Below, in pieces: positions 1-5,925 of a stretch of DNA of 8,590 nucleotides. The notes beneath the pieces were generated by a model, which saw only the letters and a list, made by a program, of their open reading frames with translations, searched no databases and was not told the DNA's origin. The stretch covers positions 1 to 8,590 of the forward strand of contig JAFYIK010000148.1 in NCBI GenBank assembly GCA_017538685.1. Reading direction: 5' to 3'. This DNA comes from Bacteroidales bacterium. Lineage in GTDB: Bacteria; Bacteroidota; Bacteroidia; Bacteroidales; UBA932. A program made the position numbers and the translations under genes. Position 1 is the stretch's first letter. Every line of letters begins with the position of its first letter.

Positions 1-441
1 CCAGGGGAGGTTCCAGATGACGTCCGCGGGGGAGAGCGAAGGGCCATAGCGGACCTTGCCCCTGCGGGCTATGGCGAAGCCCAGGCCGGTGCCCAGCGTC
101 ACCAGCGCGGTGTTGCTGGCGCTCTGCACGCCCCTGATCGCCCCTTCGAGCACGGCGCACACGTCGTGGATGAAGCGCACGTCCGCCGTTTCCGGCAGCC
201 CCGCCAGCTCGCGGAAGCTCTCACCCTTCACCGCAGCGAACTTGTGCTCCGCCCTGAAGATCCCGTTCCGGTAGTCGAACGGTCCCGGAATCGCAACGCC
301 GATGCGCTCTCCACTATCCTTAAAGGCTTCGCGCAGGGCGGCTGCTATGCCTTCCCTCGGGCCGGCGCTGGGGATCGGGATCTGCCTTCCGTCGGCGCAT
401 TTGATAAATGTCCCTCCTATGTCAAGCAGGGTCGTTCTCAT
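1..441 (-). CDS. ROK-family sugar kinase, N-terminal part (gene runs off the left edge)
   Basis: Probable cytoplasmic sugar kinase that phosphorylates a hexose with ATP; only 147 codons lie in the window. The start codon at 441 opens directly into the phosphate-binding motif DIGGTFIK (residues 7-14). It is followed by IPGPFDY (51-57), HDVCAVLEGA (92-101, with D93 at the usual catalytic aspartate position) and the glycine-rich LGTGLGFA (116-123), the order seen in ROK kinases. The zinc-binding GH signature that often follows the glycine-rich motif is not seen in the residues present, which read SPADVIWNLPW instead. This resembles a zinc-less ROK subgroup, but the C-terminal half is missing. 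The start overlaps the end of the PMI-like gene by 20 nt (422-441), so it is the fourth gene of the operon. It could act on the product of the isomerase or on the imported sugar itself; the substrate cannot be read. The family call is secure. Confidence 0.88.
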   Translation of the reverse strand, partial: MRTTLLDIGGTFIKCADGRQIPIPSAGPREGIAAALREAFKDSGERIGVAIPGPFDYRNGIFRAEHKFAAVKGESFRELAGLPETADVRFIHDVCAVLEGAIRGVQSASNTALVTLGTGLGFAIARRGKVRYGPSLSPADVIWNLPW

Positions 442-2290
442 ATCCGTCGCGCAGGCAGGTTTTGTGGACGCGGATGGGTTCCTTGCCCAGATTTTCAATG
501 ACGTACTTGCCCATCGAGGCGGGCACGCAGGCTATCTCCATAAAGTCGAGGTCGAAATAGTGCTCCGGATGCTCGACGCTGCGGATGCGGATGCGGTCGC
601 CGTCCACGAGGGTCAGGACGTGGAACTTCTCGCCCTTCGTGTCCTGCTCGCAGCGGCTTTCGAATTCGAGGCGGCGCAGCGAAATGTACATCTGGGGATT
701 CTCGCCGAGGATGTATTCCTGCCAGCCTTCGCCCTCTTTGTCGAGGCGGGGGGCCTGGACTATGTATTCGGGGCTGTCCGGGTCGTGGATCACGCTGTGG
801 CGGCGGTCCTGGCGGACGTTCAGCTCGCCCAGATGAGTGTGGATAGGGCGCTGCTTGCCGTCGAAATCGAGGCGGAGGTAGTCGTACATCTTATATGTGT
901 ACGAGCCTATCGTCAGCGAGCCTATCTCCAGGATGACCTGGTTGCGGCCGCTGGAGTGGATCGTGCCGGCGGGCAGCATTACCTGCAGGCCGGGCTTGGA
1001 CTCTTCGTAACTGACGTACTTCATATAGTCGCAGGGCTTGTGCTCAGTGTCCGCGGCTTCGATCTCCTTGAAGAAAGCCGGGATGTCCGCATCGTCGCGG
1101 AAACCTATGAAGGTCTTGGCTTCGTGGCCGGTGATCACGACGTAGTAGCTTTCGTCCTGGCGGCCGAATTCGTTGTAGTTCTCCACATTGAAGGCACCTC
1201 CCGAGTGGCACTGGATGCTCATATTGCCCGTGCTGTGGTAGGAGTCGTCCCAGTTGAAGCGGATGGGGAAGTAGCCTTTGTACTTGCGGACGCACTTTTC
1301 GCCCATCAGGCTGATGCCTTCCTTATGCACGAACGAGCAGTAGTTGATGTCCAGCATCTCGCCGCCGGCTTCCACCTGGACGCTGACCTCCATAGGAATG
1401 AAGTCGAAAACCCACGCTGCGTTGCGCAACTTCTCGGGAAGATGACGGAGTTTTTTCATATATGAGCCACCCCAGACTCCCTCGAGATAACAGGGCTTAG
1501 CCCTGAAGGGATACTTTACCAACTGCGCGCAAATGTCTGCAAATGAGGTGAATGGCATCAACTGAAGCTTCGCGCGGTCGTTGTCGAGGACGTACCAGTC
1601 GAGAGCGTTTTCGGCGAAGAGTTGCTTACGGAGCTGCACCGCGTTTTCGAAGTCGCAGTAGTAGCAGCGGCGTATGGTGCGGTTGATTATTCCCGTGTGT
1701 TCCTTGCCGAGATTGGCGTACTCGCCGCCGCGGATGCGGAGCATAGTGTTCATCGGGGTGACGTCGAACCAGACCTTCAGATCGTAAAGTGCCCTGAGGC
1801 TCTTGCGCAGGCAGCCGTAGCCGTAGACAGCCACGATCTTGCCCGGGGCTTTCCTGGCCGGCAGTTCTTTGGTGAATGCCGCCTCTTTCGCCTGGTCTGT
1901 CAGACCTTCGTAACCTCCGTGGTAGACCTTGCCGTAGAGAAGGGTGGGATCTATCTTCTTGTCCCAGATAAGCATAGGATCGATTATCGCGTCGATTTCC
2001 GGACCGCTCTTGAAGGTCTTCTCTGCATCCACCGCCTCGAATTCAAGGCCAAGGAGGTCGCATTCGCGCGCCATCAGGCTGATGAAAAGGTCCCACTTCG
2101 CGGTGGTGTAACCGTCCAGGGCCACAATCACGCCTTCTTTCTTCGCCTTTTCGGCTATTCCCTTTACGAATTGCTTCACCACGTTCGGAGTTCCTCCCGC
2201 GATGATGGATTCGATGGTATTCTTGCTGAGTTCCGGCCTGTTCACGGCCTTCTGGTCGTGAAACGGGAACGGATTATACATAAAACTCAT
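422..2290 (-). CDS. Type I phosphomannose-isomerase-like protein with an extra N-terminal domain
   Basis: 622-residue cytoplasmic protein. The C-terminal part matches type I (cupin) mannose-6-phosphate isomerases, which interconvert mannose 6-phosphate and fructose 6-phosphate using a bound metal. The match begins near residue 258 with KPCYLEGVWGGSYMKKLR, which corresponds to the family's conserved WGG opening. SIQCH supplies Q360 and H362, QDESYYV supplies E380, and PAGTIHSSG supplies H445, so all four metal ligands are present. YDYLR (469-473) carries the expected arginine. Residues 1-250 are not part of a normal ManA (about 315 residues in short bacterial forms). They resemble an alpha/beta nucleotide-binding domain, with VIVALDGYTTAKWD (54-67) and KIVAVYGYG (151-159), but there is no clear Walker A motif. 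The start at 2290 was chosen because an upstream in-frame ATG at 2362 would translate through the stem-loop repeats; AAGGAAG lies about 5-11 nt upstream of 2290. The gene lies 114 nt downstream of the isomerase gene and overlaps the ROK kinase. Isomerase activity and exact substrate are inferred. Confidence 0.85.
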   Translation of the reverse strand: MSFMYNPFPFHDQKAVNRPELSKNTIESIIAGGTPNVVKQFVKGIAEKAKKEGVIVALDGYTTAKWDLFISLMARECDLLGLEFEAVDAEKTFKSGPEIDAIIDPMLIWDKKIDPTLLYGKVYHGGYEGLTDQAKEAAFTKELPARKAPGKIVAVYGYGCLRKSLRALYDLKVWFDVTPMNTMLRIRGGEYANLGKEHTGIINRTIRRCYYCDFENAVQLRKQLFAENALDWYVLDNDRAKLQLMPFTSFADICAQLVKYPFRAKPCYLEGVWGGSYMKKLRHLPEKLRNAAWVFDFIPMEVSVQVEAGGEMLDINYCSFVHKEGISLMGEKCVRKYKGYFPIRFNWDDSYHSTGNMSIQCHSGGAFNVENYNEFGRQDESYYVVITGHEAKTFIGFRDDADIPAFFKEIEAADTEHKPCDYMKYVSYEESKPGLQVMLPAGTIHSSGRNQVILEIGSLTIGSYTYKMYDYLRLDFDGKQRPIHTHLGELNVRQDRRHSVIHDPDSPEYIVQAPRLDKEGEGWQEYILGENPQMYISLRRLEFESRCEQDTKGEKFHVLTLVDGDRIRIRSVEHPEHYFDLDFMEIACVPASMGKYVIENLGKEPIRVHKTCLRDGYENDPA

Positions 2291-2404
2291 ATTATCTTCC
2301 TTGCGCGTGCATACCCTCATTGATTTAGAGTAGGGTATGCGCGTTTTGTGCCTTTTTTGCACATACCCTCGGTGTTTTTGGGTAGGGTATGCACGGTGAG
2401 GCGG
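2291..2404 (-). repeat. Two tandem stem-loop repeats (CATACCCT...AGGGTATG) between the isomerase and PMI-like genes
   Basis: This gap holds two copies of a palindromic unit 52 bp apart. Copy 1 has arms 2309-2317 and 2332-2340 (9 bp, GCATACCCT/AGGGTATGC) with a 14-nt loop, and the pairing continues past one mismatch. Copy 2 has arms 2362-2369 and 2384-2391 (8 bp) with a 14-nt loop; on the minus-strand transcript it extends to 11 pairs using two G-U wobbles. The outermost arms also match each other perfectly over 12 bp (2306-2317 with 2384-2395), so an alternative long-range fold is possible. No T-run follows either stem in the operon's direction, so these are not ordinary terminators. Possible roles are REP-like dispersed elements, processing or stability hairpins, or operators. 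The dyads are directly visible; the role is unknown. Confidence 0.75.
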
Positions 2405-3868
2405 TTACCTTATATCGTAATATTCAAAATTCATTATTTCAGCGAGTGCTGCGAGCTGGGGGCGCCAGTCGCCGTCGACTATTGCGTAGTGCTGGGTGAC
2501 ACCAATCTTAAGTACTCTTTCGAAGAGCTCCTTGACGGGGACTTCGGGCTTGAAGATGGTGTGAGAATAAGTCGCCAGCAGGTGCTTCTTGTCGCTCTGC
2601 GGGGTGTCTTTCTCGGAGAGGCTCTCGGCCATAAAGGTGACGAGCTTGTATTTGCCGTCCTCCTCATAAAGGCCGCATACGGTCTTCCTTCCCGGGCTGA
2701 TGCGGTACCACGCGAACGGGGCTCCAGCATACTTCCAGGAAGTCTTGGCGAAACGCACGTCGCGCGAGATCACCACGTTCTGCTGCCAATCGGGGTCGTT
2801 GTGGTCGTTCGGACCGGCGTGGCCTCCGGCGAAGGTGCCGAAGTCGTCCTCGATATGGAAGGGCTCGATGAAGTTCACGTTCTTTCCGCTGAGAAGCTTC
2901 AGGATATATGTGGCGAGGCCGGCGCCTATGTCGGCTTCGGGTACGAGTACGCTGACGTTTTCGTTGAACCACTGCGGATAGAAGCCGGCACGGCAGCCGG
3001 CCGTGCGGAACGTGGCCAGGTCGATGTCGTTATACACATAGCAGTCGATGCCGTTCTTCTCAGCCATCTTTTTGATGGCGAGGGTGGCCTTGAGGCAGCC
3101 GATGAGCTTGTCCCACTCCACGTCCGGCATCATCTTGTATTTCGAAGTGAGTTCTTTAGCGTAGGCGTTGACCTCATCGTCGGAAAGGTTCTCGATCTCG
3201 ATACCGTAGTCGGAATAGGGGAGATAGCGGATCTCGGGGCCTATCTTTGTGAAGAGGTCGTAGTTGTCGAAATACGTGCTCCACATAGCCTCGTTCATAT
3301 TTGCCATAAGGCCCACGGTCGAATTGCGGAGTATGCTGCGGGTGCGGGCGGCCTGCGAGAAGATGCGGACCTGCTCCGTGATTTCCTCGCGGGTGCCGAG
3401 CACGGTGCGGACGTTCTTTCGGGGAACGCGCCTGATGCTTCCGGAGCCTTCCAGCGAGCCCACGAGGGTGCCTGCGCAGAGGTAATCCACGAAGTCGTCC
3501 TCATCGAGAGTGGTCTCGAAAGTCATACGCGGCTTTGCCACATTGCAGAAGATGATGGGCATCTCGGGGCAGTCGCGCAGGAAATGCAGCCAGGCGAAAT
3601 CCTCGCTCCAGGAAAGGAATTCGGCATAGACGAAGTCCACACTCTGGTCGAAGAACAGTTTGAGCGCCTTCTCGGCGTCCTCGCGCTCGTAGACTATGCC
3701 GGGGTCTACAAGGTCCAGGAAATCCATCGTGGCCTTGATCTCCCTGACGACTTTGTCTTTGCGCTCACCATAGGTGCCGCGTTTCGGACCGCTCAGGTTC
3801 TTGAAACGCGGAGAGGCAATCAGGAGCAGGCCAGCCCTGGCCCTCCTGCTTTTGTCGGTTTTAGTCAT
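2405..3868 (-). CDS. L-arabinose/L-fucose isomerase-fold protein, probable aldose-ketose isomerase
   Basis: 487-residue soluble protein resembling the L-fucose/L-arabinose isomerase family, metal-dependent enzymes that interconvert aldoses and ketoses. The length is close to AraA (about 500). The conserved C-terminal features are EADIGAGLATYILKLLSG (311-328), FIEPFHIEDDFGTFAGGHAG (333-352) and GVTQHYAIVDGDWRPQL (456-472). By position E311, E340 (or D341/D342), H350 and H460 would be the metal and substrate residues; this assignment is by pattern, not alignment. The N-terminal region (11-130) looks like the alpha/beta substrate-binding half, with SVDFVYAEFLSWSED at 76-90. Sequence similarity to classical AraA or FucI is low, so the sugar is not assigned. 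No signal peptide is visible. The start ATG at 3868 sits in ATGACTAA, overlapping the permease stop by 8 nt, which points to translational coupling. Its place between a permease and a PMI-like/ROK pair suggests it handles the imported, unphosphorylated sugar. Confidence 0.75.
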   Translation of the reverse strand: MTKTDKSRRARAGLLLIASPRFKNLSGPKRGTYGERKDKVVREIKATMDFLDLVDPGIVYEREDAEKALKLFFDQSVDFVYAEFLSWSEDFAWLHFLRDCPEMPIIFCNVAKPRMTFETTLDEDDFVDYLCAGTLVGSLEGSGSIRRVPRKNVRTVLGTREEITEQVRIFSQAARTRSILRNSTVGLMANMNEAMWSTYFDNYDLFTKIGPEIRYLPYSDYGIEIENLSDDEVNAYAKELTSKYKMMPDVEWDKLIGCLKATLAIKKMAEKNGIDCYVYNDIDLATFRTAGCRAGFYPQWFNENVSVLVPEADIGAGLATYILKLLSGKNVNFIEPFHIEDDFGTFAGGHAGPNDHNDPDWQQNVVISRDVRFAKTSWKYAGAPFAWYRISPGRKTVCGLYEEDGKYKLVTFMAESLSEKDTPQSDKKHLLATYSHTIFKPEVPVKELFERVLKIGVTQHYAIVDGDWRPQLAALAEIMNFEYYDIR

Positions 3869-5102
3869 TGTGTTGTATTTTGATTTTTGCGTTGTCTTTG
3901 TTGTAATGCTTCCAGCTCACCCAGAGGCAGGCGAGTCCGCAGACCAGCCACACCGCGCCGAGGATGGGGAAGGTGGCGTTAAGGCTGCCGGTAGCCTGCT
4001 TGATAAGCGCCAGCACATAAGGCGCGGTTGCGCCCACGGCGAAGCCGGTCATAATCATCGCGCTGGAGCAGCTTGCGTGAAGGTGCTCGGGCGTGACGTC
4101 GTAGAGTGCGGCGTAGATGTTCGCATCGAAAAAGGCCCTGAAGAAGCCCCAGCCTGCGAAGCAGAGGTAGAGCAGCCAGATGCTGGAGGCAGTGCCCATA
4201 AACGGCAGGAAGGCCGCTCCGAGGATAAGGCCCACGCCCTGGATTATCATACGCTTGCGCGGGTCCTTCGCGGCCCACTTGTCCGAAAGGGTGCCGGCCA
4301 GCAGCACGCCCACGAAAGCTGCCACATAAGTCCACAGCATCGAATTGAGCCCCGCCTGCGCGCCCGTCTGCCCGAAGTTCTCCTGCAGGAAGGTCGGGAC
4401 CCAGGTCATATAGCCGGTGATCACGAATATGAATCCGCAGAAGCCGAGAGTCACCATCAGCGCGGTCGGGGTCGTAAAGACGGTTTTAAATCCGTCCCAA
4501 ATCGATACCTTGTTCACTTTGGCTTCGGGGCGCGGGAGGTCCTTAAGCCTCCAGGCCATGACGGCGGCCCAGAGGACTCCGGCGCCGCCGAAGATGTAGA
4601 AGGCATACTGCCATCCGAGGTGGTCTCCGATGTAGCCCGCCAGCCATCCTGCGAGGATCACCCCCACATAGTACGAGGTCTGGTGTATGCTCATCGCCCG
4701 GGCGCGGGTATCGGTGTGATACTGCCCGAGCAGGGAATAGTTGGCCGGCCCGAAGAAGGCTTCGCCGCCGCCAGTGGCGATACTGCGGGTGAGTATCAGC
4801 AGGAAAACGCCGTTCGCAAGGCCCGTGAACATAGTCGCGACGCTCCAGAACAGGATGCTGAGGGTGGTGACCCATTTGCGTGAGAACTTGTCGCCTACCC
4901 AGCCTCCGACGGGCACCATAGCCGCATAGAAGAGGTTGAAGAAAACGGCGATAAGACTGACGGAAGTGTCTGTGAGCGAGAGGCTGTCCCTGATCTGGGG
5001 CAGCACGGAGTTGAAGACCTGACGGTCGCCCTGGTTGAGCAAATAAGCTACCCAGAGGAGCGCGAGAACTTCCCATTTATACCACTTGGGTGACGGTTTC
5101 AT
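3861..5102 (-). CDS. MFS transporter, probable sugar or sugar-acid permease
   Basis: 413-residue inner-membrane protein of the major facilitator superfamily, importing a solute with a proton or another ion. About twelve hydrophobic segments can be placed, roughly at 12-22, 47-67, 78-98, 100-118, 142-160, 166-184, 213-232, 254-272, 285-303, 307-325, 345-366 and 376-396, with a polar central loop at 185-211. The signature loop after helix 2 reads GGWVGDKFSRKWV (66-78), matching the MFS motif A pattern, and a weaker copy, LAGTLSDKWAAKDPRKR, follows helix 8 (268-284). NQGDRQVFN (23-31) and GGGEAFFGPANYSLLGQ (111-127) are typical of the anion:cation symporter/spinster-like MFS branches, which take sugar acids and other small organics. 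It is the first gene of the minus-strand operon, 30-35 nt from the predicted transcription start. The substrate is inferred only from its neighbours. Confidence 0.88.
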   Translation of the reverse strand: MKPSPKWYKWEVLALLWVAYLLNQGDRQVFNSVLPQIRDSLSLTDTSVSLIAVFFNLFYAAMVPVGGWVGDKFSRKWVTTLSILFWSVATMFTGLANGVFLLILTRSIATGGGEAFFGPANYSLLGQYHTDTRARAMSIHQTSYYVGVILAGWLAGYIGDHLGWQYAFYIFGGAGVLWAAVMAWRLKDLPRPEAKVNKVSIWDGFKTVFTTPTALMVTLGFCGFIFVITGYMTWVPTFLQENFGQTGAQAGLNSMLWTYVAAFVGVLLAGTLSDKWAAKDPRKRMIIQGVGLILGAAFLPFMGTASSIWLLYLCFAGWGFFRAFFDANIYAALYDVTPEHLHASCSSAMIMTGFAVGATAPYVLALIKQATGSLNATFPILGAVWLVCGLACLWVSWKHYNKDNAKIKIQHND

Positions 5103-5131
5103 CTATCAGTTAGTGTGTTAGACTGTGGTGT

Positions 5132-5146
5132 ACTTTGGTGCAAAGT
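5132..5146. promoter_or_regulatory. Short palindrome over the -7 box of the minus-strand promoter
   Basis: ACTTTG and CAAAGT form a perfect 6-bp inverted repeat around a 3-nt centre. It overlaps the predicted -7 box (5141-5148) and the transcription start of the permease operon, a place where a bound repressor would block initiation. Part of the symmetry is forced by the promoter consensus itself, so chance is a real alternative. Confidence 0.35.
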
Positions 5147-5171
5147 TAATAATATATGTGTATAAAGCAAG
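5141..5171 (-). promoter_or_regulatory. Bacteroidota-type promoter for the minus-strand sugar operon
   Basis: On the minus strand, TAACTTTG (5148 to 5141) is an exact match to the Bacteroidota -7 box TAnnTTTG. Nineteen bases upstream lies CTTG (5171 to 5168), three of four bases of the -33 box TTTG. Transcription would begin at about 5133-5137, giving a leader of about 30-35 nt before the permease ATG at 5102. One arm of the 11-bp inverted repeat (5156-5166) lies in the spacer, and a short palindrome (5132-5146) covers the -7 box and start site. Confidence 0.65.
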
Positions 5172-5209
5172 AATATTTTTATATTTGTGTGTGCACAATT
5201 TATACACAT
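5156..5209. promoter_or_regulatory. Perfect 11-bp inverted repeat in the divergent promoter region, candidate operator pair
   Basis: ATGTGTATAAA at 5156-5166 and its exact reverse complement TTTATACACAT at 5199-5209 flank a 32-nt AT-rich spacer. Centre-to-centre distance is 43 bp, about four helical turns, so both arms face the same side of the DNA. The left arm lies between the -33 and -7 boxes of the minus-strand promoter; the right arm lies just past the -7 box of the plus-strand promoter. Each arm also contains TTATACACA, which fits the DnaA-box consensus TTATnCACA. An 8-bp palindrome, TGTGCACA (5190-5197), sits next to the right arm. Use as an operator is inferred from position. Confidence 0.55.
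5180..5187 (+). promoter_or_regulatory. Candidate -7 box for the mutarotase-like/GH3 pair
   Basis: TATATTTG matches the Bacteroidota -7 consensus TAnnTTTG exactly. The -33 region is weak: TGTG at 5157-5160, 19 nt upstream, shares two of four bases with TTTG. Transcription would begin near 5193-5195, downstream of the GTG at 5191, which matters for deciding the start of the gene. AT-rich sequence makes a chance match more likely here than on the other strand. Confidence 0.45.
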
Positions 5210-5925
5210 CAAAACTGACCCTCGTCCTCCATCATCCGGAGGATGGATTTTACCAGGGGACCCGCTTCGACCGCAGCGGTGTTTTTGCTTCCTTACTATT
5301 TGACGGCCAGGAACTTGCGGGGCGCTGGTTCGAGCGCTACGATCCGCTCTCCCACGACGCCGTCTGCGGCCCTGCCGAAGAATTCACGATGCTGCCCGGA
5401 CCCGGGCCGGGACTGATGCTCAAAACGGGCGTCGGCCTGCTGAAAGACGACGGTGCGCCCTACGACCGTTTCAAGCTCTATGAAATCGCCGACGCAGGGA
5501 AGTGGAGCGTGGAAGAAACCGCCGGCGCCGTCCGTTTCCGTCACCTCCTGGAAGGGGAGTACGACTACCTCAAGGAGATAGTCCTCACGGGGGAGTCTTC
5601 CTTCGAAATCCGCCATACTCTGAATGCCTTCAAACCCATCGAGACCGAGGTCTACAACCATAATTTCTTCACTATGGGCAAGGAACTGGTAGGGGAGTCG
5701 AGGCGCATAGAACTGCCATTCGCCCCGGTCGGTCCCGGAGGAATGACCTACGCCGTGAAGATAAGCGACGGTCCGCTGCAAGTCAGCATCAGCGCCGACG
5801 TCCCGGTCGTCCGGACTCTTCTCTGGGCAAACCAGCGCGTCGCCTGCCCGGAACCCTACAACAAAGTGAAAGCTTATCCCGACAAGCCTTTCACCTGGAC
5901 CTTGAATTATAAATTCGATAAATAA
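5191..5925 (+). CDS. Aldose-1-epimerase-like protein (galactose mutarotase fold), uncertain start
   Basis: About 235-245 residues, no signal peptide. The sequence reads like a sugar-mutarotase-fold protein: GFYQGTRFDRSGVFASL near the start, then GRWFERYDP, AVCGPAEEF, GVGLLKDDGAPYDRFKLYEIAD and the central YNHNFF, which may correspond to the histidine region of aldose epimerases. Such proteins equilibrate sugar anomers or bind sugars. The start is unclear. No ATG lies in frame before the conserved region; in-frame options are GTG 5125, GTG 5158, TTG 5185, GTG 5191 and CTG 5215. GTG 5191 is used here because upstream codons run through the promoter, but CTG 5215 fits the predicted transcript better. 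The residues SKLTLVLHHPEDG look like a family start of the form MKLTL with the first codon changed to TCA. The stop shares one base with the ATG of the GH3 gene (TAATG), so the two are coupled. The fold is fairly likely; the reaction is inferred. Confidence 0.68.
   Translation: MHNLYTSKLTLVLHHPEDGFYQGTRFDRSGVFASLLFDGQELAGRWFERYDPLSHDAVCGPAEEFTMLPGPGPGLMLKTGVGLLKDDGAPYDRFKLYEIADAGKWSVEETAGAVRFRHLLEGEYDYLKEIVLTGESSFEIRHTLNAFKPIETEVYNHNFFTMGKELVGESRRIELPFAPVGPGGMTYAVKISDGPLQVSISADVPVVRTLLWANQRVACPEPYNKVKAYPDKPFTWTLNYKFDK

Noticed and set aside
302..1465. Plus-strand open frame of 387 codons opposite the PMI-like gene
   Set aside because: Low-complexity Ala/Val/Asp-rich translation typical of antisense shadow; no motif or promoter.
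2309..2357. Stem-loop copy 1 followed by T-runs as a plus-strand terminator
   Set aside because: No plus-strand gene lies upstream to be terminated, and the second copy has no T-run, so a shared repeat role is more likely.
2291..2362. Upstream ATG at 2362 as start of the PMI-like protein, adding 24 residues
   Set aside because: The added residues are translated from the stem-loop repeats; the start at 2290 has a purine-rich leader and a natural N-terminus.
2348..3883. Long plus-strand open frame of 511 codons opposite the isomerase gene
   Set aside because: It mirrors the codon bias of the GC-rich minus-strand gene, shows no family motif, and the minus-strand frame has clear isomerase features and operon overlaps.
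3774..4883. Plus-strand open frame of 369 codons opposite the permease gene
   Set aside because: Antisense shadow; the minus strand encodes a clear twelve-helix MFS protein.
5125..5190. GTG 5125 as start of the mutarotase-like gene
   Set aside because: It would translate the AT-rich promoter region into a hydrophobic stretch unlike the rest of the protein and unlike a proper signal peptide.
5157..5208. Replication origin, because of two TTATACACA boxes in AT-rich DNA
   Set aside because: Only two boxes, no dnaA or other origin-linked genes nearby, and the positions fit a shared operator better.
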